From Hypsibius dujardini (taxonomy: Eukaryota > Tardigrada > Eutardigrada > Parachela > Hypsibiidae), in assembly GCA_001579985.1 (NCBI GenBank), contig LRSR01005316.1:1-64000 (forward strand): DNA of 64,000 nucleotides. Reading direction: 5' to 3'. Shown one piece after another: positions 9,888 through 19,362 of the stretch. The position numbers and the translations under genes are program-made. Numbering within the stretch: the stretch's first letter is position 1; each line of letters starts with the position of its first letter. The notes under the pieces are model-generated. The model was not told the DNA's origin. It searched no databases and was given only the letters and a program-made list of their open reading frames with translations.

Positions 9888-12800
9888 ATGACTGACCAGT
9901 ACCTCGTTAACATGACTGCAGCGAACCTTATTGAGGACGCAAGGGAAACGTATAGCCGTCAAGGGCAGATTTATGTACTGTTTTTTTTGGCATCCTTGGC
10001 GATGATCGGAAACAGTTGCGTCATCGTCCAGCTCTGTCGGAAACGCCTACGCGAACGGTCATTCTCAAACATTAACTTCCTCATCCTTCAGCTGGCCATT
10101 TCGGATCTGTCGGTGGCTCTGTTTTGTCTGTTGGCCGACGGGATCTGGAAATTAACCTACCATTGGCACGCTGGAGACTTTATGTGCAAGGGCGTTAAAT
10201 ATTTGCAAATGTAATTAATGTATTTGTACACATATATTCTTGTTAAATTATATTTAAATGATAACTGTTTTGCTGTAGGTTTTCGCTGTATACCTCCACC
10301 TACATCATCGTCACCATCAGCTTGGATCGATGTATTAAAATCCGATTTGCCTTGACCCGCTTCGATCACAAACGAGTGGTGAAAACAATGTCAGTATGCG
10401 CGTGGATAATGGCTGGAATATGTAGTCTACCACAGGTACAGTACTGTACAGTATATGTATATATGTATATGTATGTTTGACGTGCGTTGGACTCTTAGCC
10501 TACTTTAATCGTGAAAGGAGAGGAGGAGAATAGGCTTAGCTCCTCGCTGGGTATTTCAATCAGCTGTATTTCCTGTAACCACACCCAAGCAGGACCTGAT
10601 TAAAAGAGCCAAGAATGTCCGCCCCGTGTTAAATGTCCCCTACATCTTCATTTTCATTTAAATTTCATTGGGCTCTCTTCTACAGTAACAGTAGTGCGAC
10701 AAGACCTGAGTCAAATTTATCTTATACTGCGCCTTTTTTAGTAATATCTAACAGCTGCTACTCGTAGACGTAAGTACGTGAGTGCGTGTGCAAGTATTTG
10801 AAAAGTAATCTAAGCTACTGCCACAAACTCACACCCCGGCATGCCGTTCACTTTTTAACTTAAACAAAACAGGCGAATTATTAGACTAGTCTGCATGTAT
10901 GAGATGGTCGTCCATGTAATTGATCCAATCACTGTTCACAGTTCTCAAATGCAGTACGTATACATATGGAACATCTTCCTTTCCCTTGTCTGGTCTGGAT
11001 AACTCAATCACTCGATGAGCCGTTTCCGTCGAAGGTCCCTCTTTTTTTCCCTCTCCAATTTTTCGATTGCTATTTTCTTTTGCTATTTGCTAGGGAAGAA
11101 AGAAATATAGGAATGGGGTTTAGTTGGAGTCATCTCATTAACTCTGTAGACAGAACATACTGTAGTTTGACCAGAGTTGTGCGCCCGAGGACCAAGGGCG
11201 TCGTGTCATGGCAAAAGAATGTCCTCTATTGTTTGCATATTTGACAATGAATGCGAGATCCGTTGAATAATATTATTTATGTACTGTCTGTCAATTAGGC
11301 AAAAGGGTCCACATATTTTATTGTCAGATAGCGTAGGAAGGGGTCCTTCCTCTCTCCCCCTCTCCTAGGGAAACGAAATGCCGGAGCCAGACAGGAGAGG
11401 CCAACAATCTTTTACTTAGTTAATTAATTTGCTATTATGATTGACAAGTATGCCGTTCACTTTATCTAAAGCAAACTCCCCAGACGTCATACTCATGACC
11501 TGGATTCCGCAACGTGACCTCAAACTTCTTCATCATGTGGCTAGAGTAGTTTAAATCGGGAATTTGGTTTGATATATCAAACAAAATTCCAAAATCAAAA
11601 TATCAAACCAATAAATTCAAACGAAATCAAAAGGCCTTTGATTACTCAAGTGAAAACAGTTTAAAGTTCGGTCCTTTTTCTACTTCACTTCCGTGCCCCC
11701 CCCCCCTTAGTGGCTAATTTTGCCGCTTAAAAAGCTCTAATGCTTTGCTTTGCCTTGTCTTGCCCAAGGTCAAGGGAATCGGAGTTTTTTCTGCTGGACC
11801 GCTGCTCATCAAGGCTATTCACTTGTCAGTCATATGTACCCTTGTTTCTCTTTTCAGAAGGATATATTCTTTTCTAATATTATAATTGGGTAAGCTAAAT
11901 GAAATTGCTATTGTAAACCGATGATGTAAGCTGGGCCGACGTACGTGGGAAAAGGGGAAAATAATAATGCTGACGGGCGTCGTGACCGTGAAAAGACTCT
12001 TCCCTTTCTTCCCAGCGGACACATCTCACAAGACGAAAAAGGGGCAATTTATTTGTGTCTTTGGGATGAGCTGCCTTTTTTGTCGGCTACCATAGACAAT
12101 GCAATTAGCGTTGGAAGGGAGTAGACCACCTAAGAGACTTGAATTGACGTCTCTTTGGATGAAATTCTCATTTACTTCAAGTTAAGGCCATGTGCCTCAC
12201 TACGAACCATTTTAATGCAATGTTGTCGATCCGCCCGTTGTTTGTCTGTCTATTGTCCGTCCCTTGTTCGTCCGTCCGCTGTTTGTTTGTCCGTTGTGCG
12301 TCCGCCCTTGTCTGTCCGTTGACCGCCCCTCTGTTGTTAGTCCGTCTGTTGTCTGTCTACCCGTCCGTTGTCCGTCCATCTCTTGTTTGACCATCCGTTG
12401 TCCGTCTTTTCCTTGTCCGTCTGTCCGTGTCCGTTCCGTCCGATGTCCCGATTATCAATCCGTCCTTCGTCTGTCTGTCCTTCCGTTGTCTGTCCCTCCG
12501 CTTTCTGTTTATCAATCTGTCCGTTGTCCGTCCGTTCTTCGTACGTCCATCCGTCCGTCCGTCCGCACTTCTTCGGTTCGTCCGTCCGCTGTCCGTCCGT
12601 TGTCTGTTATTCCCTTGTCAGTCCCCCTGTTGTCAGTCCCCCTGTTGTCAGTCCCCCTGTTGTCAGTCCCCCTGTTGTCAGTCCGCCTGTTGTCTGTCCG
12701 TCCGTCCCTCCGTTGTCCGTTTGTTGCCCTTCCGCTGTCCGTCCGTTCTCCGTCCGTACTGACAACAGGGGGACAGACAACGGAATAACAGACAATAGAC

Positions 12801-14533
12801 GGACGGAGAACAGACTTACGGGGAACGGTCGGACAAATAACGAGGAGACAGGCAGCAAACAGATTTGCATCGGACGGACAGTGAACCGGCAGAAAAGACA
12901 GGCAACAGACAGACATTAGACTTACGGGCAACGGAAAGACAGAAAAAGCACAGACAGACAACGACCAGGCAGATAGTGGACAGACCGACTTTATTTTTTA
13001 ACTTATTTTGAGTGTAGATTAACAGGTATTTTTAAGTAAATCAATATTTGGTGGAAAATAAACTTGTGAGATAATATTCACTGGATTATGTACTGCATCT
13101 TAAGGCAGAGAAAGAGTTCAGCGCTGGATCATGGCAAGTTAAAGTGGCGTCATGTTAAATATGTCCAGAAGTGCGTATCAAGGGATTAAATGTGAAGGGA
13201 CAGAGAATCACTTCATTTAGTTTTCCAGCCCAGATGAAAGTTACATTTGACAGTAGGAGATCACAAAAGAGGTTGACACGAGAGCAAGTGCCACACATCC
13301 ACTGATTGTCATGCGATCATTCATCCACAGATCGACGGATGCAGCCATCCTTTCTTAAATGGAGAATCGCTCCTGTTACTCTTGATGAGTTTAAGGTCTC
13401 TGCGTTCTAATGGAGACCTTAAGCTCACTAGCTAAGCGTGACGCAACTCAAATGTCGCTCCAACGCCGCATGCCTATACTTACAATTTTAGTCCAGGGAA
13501 GAAACATCCTTCCTCCTTGTATTCGCTCTGTCTGTCTGTCTTTCTGTCTATCTGCCTGCCTACCTTTCCTTGTTGTGATTGGTTTGGCCTGTAATACTGA
13601 TGAGGTTCATTCTGCTGTGCTGTTGCTGAGGCCTACGGCGTTAAACAATCTGTAGTGATGAAGGTGAATGAAGTGGACAGCTGCGATGAAAGCTGGGATA
13701 ATCTTGCTTTAACTAAGATGCCCATTTTGAACCTATTTTTTATTTGCTCCTCCAGGAATTGTGTCTTCGACAAGTTGCAGTCGAGTGAACTCCTTCAACA
13801 GCTCGGCGGCAGAAAAGCGGGATGCTTTGATGAAGAAGGCAAAAATGAAGGTATACAGCTGTCATTATCAAGGCCGTCCCGTTTTCCTACTGACAATACA
13901 TCAGGGATGTGTTTTGATTTGTCTAGGCCCTCTGGGTGTCCATTCTGGTGATCGTAACCTTTCTCATTTGCTGGGGTAAGACGCGCTGAAAGTGGCATTA
14001 CCGTTGAATGGTATTTTTGTTAAATGGTCACGCACGAGCATCATTCCCATCGAGGTGCTTCATCATGTCACACTTTTTTCCTTGCCATACAGCTGCGTAC
14101 TATATCTCCGTTCTGTACTACTTCATCGTAAAAAAGGCCCGACCGATAATTTCGCCACTGTGGAAGCCCAGCGGATCTTTCAAGTCATCTTCTTCTTTGG
14201 TATGCGCGCCTGTTTAACTGGACCCCATGTAAAAAGTCTTTATATATACACGTGGCCGTATTTTCTTTCACAGGAATGTCTAATTCGGTGCTGAATCCGA
14301 TTGTTTACGGGGCCTTTCACATGGCTCGCCGGTCTCAGTCGGCCTGGCGTAAATGGTATAAACGATTCCCCTCGGTGACGTCGGTCGGCGGCAGAATCCA
14401 CGGCGAACCCAACGTGTTTAGCCCGCTGAGGCAGGAACACAACTCCATCAACAGTCGAGCTTCTTCGCTGAGGGTTATTTCACGACCTCCGTCGCGAATG
14501 AGTGTGGGGAAAACGCCCTCGCTTGATGTGTAG
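9888..14533 (+). CDS. GnRH/AKH/corazonin-type neuropeptide receptor (class A GPCR), incomplete
   Basis: Exons seen: 9888-10210 (N-terminus, TM1, TM2), 10279-10435 (TM3, TM4), 13756-13850 (ICL3), 13927-13975 (TM6), 14093-14199 (TM6/7), 14274-14533 (TM7, tail). Family marks are GNSCVIV in TM1, NINFLILQLAISDLSVALF in TM2, the HAGDFMCKGVKYLQMFSLYT stretch before TM3, SLDRC in place of DRY, FLICW in TM6 and LNPIVYGAF in TM7. Two N-glycosylation sites precede TM1 (NMT; the second is weaker). Such receptors couple neuropeptides to Gq signalling at the plasma membrane. Two problems exist: no exon for ECL2-TM5 is found in 10436-13755, and exon 14093-14199 needs one extra base in an A-run (14130-14135) to join AYYISVLYYFI to ATVEAQRIFQVIFFF. 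It is either a pseudogene or affected by assembly errors. Confidence 0.85.
10436..11632. other. Large GPCR intron, first part
   Basis: It begins at a good donor (GTACAG) after TM4. I searched all plus frames for an ECL2/TM5 exon and found none; the ORF at 10966-11244 has no transmembrane or loop signature. Contains GTACAGTACTGTACAGTATA. Confidence 0.5.
11633..12990 (-). repeat. Right arm of 1.36 kb near-identical inverted repeat
   Basis: It is the exact reverse complement of 7982-9336 apart from homopolymer length, and lies inside the long GPCR intron. The unique part comes first (11633-12220), then the minisatellite (12221-12990). The junction to unrelated DNA at 12990/12991 falls inside the minisatellite, whereas in the left arm the minisatellite continues outward to the element end at 7690. 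Confidence 0.95.
12991..13755. other. GPCR intron, last part
   Basis: No TM5-like exon is visible. A short TCTG-rich patch lies at 13525-13560. The ORFs at 13410-13655 and 13655-13951 read through it without a conserved pattern. Confidence 0.5.
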
Positions 14534-14942
14534 CCTTAAAATGGGCCCAACTTACTTAACGTAAGTTGTGAGCAAGCTTTCATTTCTGTACAATAATAAT
14601 GTAAGCAGAGCTATTATTCTTACAGTTTCTTTATATAGGTGCACAACGCATTCTTTCCCTGTACAATTTGTATTCTTTTGAAGTGACAACGGCCAGCCGC
14701 AAGAAGAAATTATAAGAAAGTAGGCCGCCTCAACCACGCACAGCAAAACAAACAAAACAGTCCATTGTTCCTAATAATAAGAAATAATTTGACCACCAGG
14801 GCCGAATTTGTAGCCTTTAAGAACGTTGGACGGTTGGTAGGTCGGCGCCACTTCCGGACTGCAAAAATGCAAACAAACTTTAATCATATGAATGTCCTCC
14901 CATTTGTTTTAATAATACTACAAAAGGTAAAAAAGAAAGTAC
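14534..14942. other. Convergent intergenic region
   Basis: It lies between the GPCR stop (14533) and the stop of the minus-strand secreted protein. A/T-rich, no gene seen. Confidence 0.6.
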
Positions 14943-15629
14943 TTACATGGCATATTTTCCGCCACGAGCAGCACCATAAATACCGTTGTAACTCCCGAAA
15001 CCCCAAAGGTAGGGATTGTAACCGGTCACGGGTACACCGTAATACGGCAACCCAATCGGCCCATATGGGGGTGGAGTGTAGTATGGGTTAGGTATTGAGT
15101 AGGGCCAGCCAATATTGGGATAAGTTATGCCAATTGGAGGTTTCGGGAAGTCATATCCGTAATAGCCAAAAACCCGGGCGGAATCCGCGTCGAATCCGCA
15201 ATTGGGGAGCAGAGTGGATGGGGCGGGCGTGGTTGACACGGAAGTGTAATAACTGGAACCGTAGCTGCTGGAACCGTAACCACCGCTGCCATAGCTGCTG
15301 CTGGCTGGTCGGGTACAGTTGCCGTAAAAGTTTGACAGAGATCCACCGATGGCGTAACCGCCAAGAGCTCCACCGTAGCCACCGTAAGTCTGAGCATCGG
15401 TTAAATCTGCAATTAAGATATGTTGTAGATTTCGTTGTAAGAATAACAGAAATAAGAACGAAAATGGGACAACAGAGACAGCCAGGCAGACATGCAAATA
15501 GGCAGACAGGCAGATATGCAGACTAACAGACAGACAGACTAACAAACATGTCTGGAAAACACACTTACGGATAATGATGAAACAAACTGTCGAAACCAGT
15601 AAGAGGAACACTCTTTCCGTGCTATGCAT
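14943..15629 (-). CDS. Secreted Tyr/Gly/Pro-rich protein, 174 aa
   Basis: Exon 1 (15569-15629) encodes a signal peptide, MHSTERVFLLLVSTVCFIII. Exon 2 (14943-15406) encodes the mature protein and joins in frame. The mature chain is rich in Gly, Tyr, Ser and Pro, with GGYGG, SYGSGGYGSSSYGSSYY and repeated PYY/YGP motifs, and has two isolated cysteines. No enzyme or adhesion domain is recognised. The composition resembles cuticle, cement or other structural secretions of ecdysozoans, which is an inference from composition only. The start is the ATG directly before the signal core; a longer in-frame start at 15656 lies upstream. Confidence 0.75.
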   Translation of the reverse strand: MHSTERVFLLLVSTVCFIIIRKCVFQTCLLVCLSVSLHICLSAYLHVCLAVSVVPFSFLFLLFLQRNLQHILIADLTDAQTYGGYGGALGGYAIGGSLSNFYGNCTRPASSSYGSGGYGSSSYGSSYYTSVSTTPAPSTLLPNCGFDADSARVFGYYGYDFPKPPIGITYPNIGWPYSIPNPYYTPPPYGPIGLPYYGVPVTGYNPYLWGFGSYNGIYGAARGGKYAM

Positions 15630-16554
15630 GGTAGCGGCTGTGATACACGGATACAAACACGGAGATGTTGGACAATAAAAGTGCGGAATGAGATAACTTC
15701 ATATTTTTCCGACCCATCGTGCGATAAATCGTAACGCCACTGGGCTTGTAATAGCCTGAATTCGGTAAATTGTCATTTAATGAGGTCCTGTCGACAAACG
15801 CTAATAGTCTCATCATTTTATATGGGCCAAGAGCAGCTTAACATCGCTTCGCTTTTTGTTAAGAATATAAAAGCAATGAAAGGAAAAAGAAGATGCTACA
15901 TAGCGCATGTGCTGTGAACTTTATTATTACTCTGCACGATGAGTACCTTTTAACATAACACCATACAGCATGGCTAATTCTTGTTGTAATATTTCATGGC
16001 TGACCATTAGCGTATTCAACATCAAATATTTTTATTCAATTTCAGCTGAAATCCATAGTATATTCTGATATGCGATAAACTGGACCCGAGAGTCCTTTTC
16101 TCGGTTAAATTTTAGCGCGCGAGATTTTCGCATTGTACTATTTAATTTTGGGATTATCGAGCACATTAGCAATAACTTTGGTAATTAATGGGTAATTTGC
16201 AGCAATGTAAGTAATTCCGTATTCTTATCGGTCTCCACCTGTCGTATGGCTAAAAAGTGGCAAAACAATTTAATCTCCCATTGCGTACGCCTTTCTAATG
16301 ACTCACTGATGACTCACCGTCGTAAATTGTCAAGTCCGCAATAGTTAGCTGAAATCGCACAAGATAATTGCTGTGATAATAACTAAAGTTTGGTAGTAGT
16401 AAAAGGTGCGTTCTCCTACTTTAGATCCGACCGAGTAACCATAACTTCCGTACTGTTGAATGACCTCCGTCCGACCCAGAATTAACGGAATTGTTTTGTT
16501 TTGGAGCGTGCTCAAAGTACCTTGCTGAAGATTGTTCAATCGGTTTAATTAATA
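15630..16554. other. Upstream region of the Tyr/Gly-rich protein gene
   Basis: A/T-rich with no supported gene. The minus ORF at 16345-16539 lacks a signal peptide or a recognisable domain. A TTTTATATT stretch on the minus strand near 15867 is too far (about 235 bp) from the start codon to call a TATA box. Confidence 0.5.
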
Positions 16555-16867
16555 ATAAGGGTATTCAAAGTTCGATTATTTGCAGCGATTATCTCGCTAA
16601 TTCAAACTCGCTAATCTCCCTGGTTTTGCACGCCAATGCAACGGTGATACGAGGACACGCCCCCTGGCTTACCTGAGGCTGTGTTTCCTTCGCTAATCTC
16701 AACTGACATGGACCACTCACAAGACAGATGCACACAATTAGCGAGCAGATAACCGAGAAAAGCAGCTCCTTGGCTGCTTTTTTCGCTTATCTTCAAAACC
16801 AGGGAGATTAGCGAGTTTGAATTAGCGAGATAATCGCTGCAAATAATCGAACTTTGAATACCCTTAA
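16555..16867. mobile_element. Tc1/mariner-type MITE, copy B (palindromic)
   Basis: Both ends read AAGGGTATTCAAAGTTCGAT followed by TATTTGCAGCGATTATCTCG in inverted orientation. The arms are longer than 70 bp and the ends lie in TA-rich flanks. Non-coding. It belongs to the same family as 4333-4650 but shows its own base changes (GATTATCTCGC for GTTTATTTCGC). Confidence 0.85.
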
Positions 16868-16904
16868 TATAGAAAAAAAGGGTATGATGAAGTTGAACAA
16901 TCTA

Positions 16905-17060
16905 CAGTAAGGGTACTCAAACTTCGCTTCTTTTGCAGCGTTTATTTCGCTATTTCAAACTCGCTAATCTTCCTGGTTTTGAAGATATAAGCGAGAAAAG
17001 CAGCCAAGGAGCTCATTTTCTCGGTTATCTGCTCGCTAATTGTGTGCATCTGTCTTCTGA
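16905..17060. mobile_element. Tc1/mariner-type MITE, copy C (one end only)
   Basis: It begins CAGTAAGGGTACTCAAACTTC after TA and matches one arm of copies A and D up to about GCATCTGTCTT. The second arm is absent. It abuts the inverted GST-locus copy that begins about 17088. Confidence 0.75.
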
Positions 17061-17087
17061 TTGGTTTGATTTGTCTTGGATCTTCTC

Positions 17088-17614
17088 ACGCTTGCCATTT
17101 TTTAAATGGCTCCTTGATTTTCTTCCTCAGTCTCTTTGTTCGCTTAAAAAAATACTAAATGTCCGGTGCAGAGAAATGAAGCAGATGAGAGACCGTTCCA
17201 TCCATCAAATACTGTACTCTCCTTTCTCAACTTGACATGCTTATTTTAGTTTAAAGTTAAGTTTAGTTTAGTTTAGTTTACTAGTTTAAACGGTATACTG
17301 AGGGTATTCAAAGTTCGCTTATTTGCAGCGTTTATTTCGCTATTTCAAACTCACTAATCTCCCGGGTTTTGGAGGCCCTTGCAACGGTGATACGAGAACA
17401 CACCCCGATGGGAACACACCTGAGGCTGTATCTCCTTCGCTAATCTCAACTCATATGGACCACTCACAAGACAGATGCACACAGTTAGCGAGCAGATAAC
17501 CGAGAAAAGGCTCCTTGACTGCTTTTCTCGCTTATCTTCAAAACCAGGAAGATTAGCGAGTTTGAAATAGCGAAATAAACGCTACAAATAAGCGAAATTC
17601 GAATACCCTTACTG
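17088..17614 (-). repeat. Inverted copy of the GST copy 2 intron/exon segment with its MITE
   Basis: It is the reverse complement of about 4333-4860 (coordinates sum to about 21948). It contains the MITE (copy D, 17298-17614, TA flanked) and, beyond it, the AAACTAAACTAAACT stretch and the part-exon NKETEEE...FKKW of the GST. There are scattered substitutions and small indels. Copying therefore included host gene sequence next to the MITE. Confidence 0.85.
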
Positions 17615-17711
17615 TACGACGATTATCGAAGTTCAAGTGACGGTTTTCAGAAAAGACCGAAAAAGAAAGAAACAGACTACCGGATTTGTTGCTGTCTTCT
17701 GAAATATTACT

Positions 17712-18099
17712 ATCGAAGTGGCTATTTTACCCCTACTTTCGGGGCAAAATAGCATCCCGGCTATTTTACCCCTACCTGTATACGTTACTAGGGGCCCAAT
17801 AGCACCCCGACTATTTTACCCCTACTTGTATACGTCACTAGGGGCCCAATTGCACCCCGGCTAATTTACCCTACCTGGGGTAAAATAGAACTTGGACTTC
17901 CGCAGAAATCATACTGCGCCAAGACAAGCAGACAAACAGACCGACAGACAGATAGGGTGCGTCTCAAATCTGTATCCAAACCCGTGACGTAGCTGTAATG
18001 GTGTCTCAGATTTGCCGTTTTGACAAACTGTATCTCGAGATACGGTTTACGGATACGGTTACGACACAGACAGACAGACAGACAGACAGACACATATAC

Positions 18100-18146
<47 letters not shown>

Positions 18147-18230
18147 CAGACAGACAAACAGACACACAGACACACAGACACACACATAGACAGACACAGA
18201 CACAGACACACAGTACTGATTCTAATACTA
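17712..18230. repeat. Foldback-like element, copy ii, with CAGA/CACA microsatellite
   Basis: It starts ATCGAAGTGGCTATTTTACC (end 1) and continues with repeated units of GGGGTAAAATAGC / CTATTTTACCCCTA and TAGGGGCCCAATAGCACCCC separated by GTATACGT(T/C)ACTA. It then runs into a microsatellite (ACAGACAG, CACACA) at 17920-18220. ORFs here are microsatellite translations (VCVCVC and similar). Confidence 0.8.
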
Positions 18231-19362
18231 ACAAGGGGTCGGAACGGAAGCGCACATGCCGATCAGCCTGAATTGTTTTTCACAAATAGCATATAAATTA
18301 TGTAGATTTTAGAAAACAATTTCATCTGCCGGCGAGCTCTAATCTTGGCGGAAAAAAAATCCCAAGTCCAGGAGCATACTGCTGTCTTAGTCGTAGGCTT
18401 CAATGATTGATTGACTGACTGAAATGCTCCCACTATCTGAATACATTTTAAAACTTATCTTTAAACAGGAACTAGACTGAAACTGTCATATTTGAATACA
18501 ATTATTGTAAAAGAAACCATTGGGAATTATTTTGAGAAACTAAAAACTGCAGCACGTTGCACATCGTCACAGCTGTGATTGATTCTGATGCGAAATTCAC
18601 CAACAAATAAACTAGAAGAAAATATCGTGACAGAATAACTATAAGTAATTGATTCGATGTTGAGGAATCGTCTTGTTATGGCAATGACAAATGTTTCTGT
18701 CTGCAGAGTAGACAGAAACATTTTATTTGACTTATACAGGTGTATACTGTAGTAATGTAGTCCTATAGTAAACCCACAGACAGTGCACTAGTGTTGTCTT
18801 ACTAATTACTACACCCTTTTTGGCTTTTTATACCACAGTAAAAAACTTAAATACATATTTCTTCCTGTCAGTAACGTTAATTAAAACACCACGTGCCTAC
18901 AGGAATGCCGCAACTGCTGCATATTAGTGCCTGAGAATGTTAAGGTAAACTAGGCGTGACATCCAGACTGAATTTGTTTCTATTTTTACCCGTGAATACA
19001 GTTCATAACGGTTCATAACGGGTAAACGGTTCGGTTTGACACGGTTACAAACGCTAACCGGTTACTTTAAAGCGGTTCGAAACTCTCACCGGTTTAAACG
19101 TTTCGGTTAAATTTAAAAACTGCGTCAGGCGGTTCGGTTCAAACCGCGGGTAAACCAGCGTAATTGGCATCCCTATAGTACCAGTACTAACCCTTGTAGG
19201 AAGTACTAGTGGGAGTCAAAACAAAACCAAGTCTCACAACTTTTAAAATCCTTATTGGTTCTGCTCAAATCATGTGTTTATGATCAGTCTAAGCAACTGT
19301 AGTACCGTATAATCCAGGCCTCAAGGGACTGCTAAACACCGCCCTTCGCACACACATGTCGC
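18231..19362. other. Intergenic repeat-poor region with a CGGTT-rich patch
   Basis: No gene is visible. Positions 18995-19165 are a degenerate run of CGGTT/AACCG words (ACGGTTCATAACGGTTCATA, AACCGGTTA, GCGGTTCGGTT), partly self-complementary and probably an old terminal-repeat fragment of a DNA transposon. Confidence 0.4.

Noticed and set aside
17866-18271. ORFs rich in Val-Cys or Thr-His
   Set aside because: Translations of the CACA/CAGA microsatellite.
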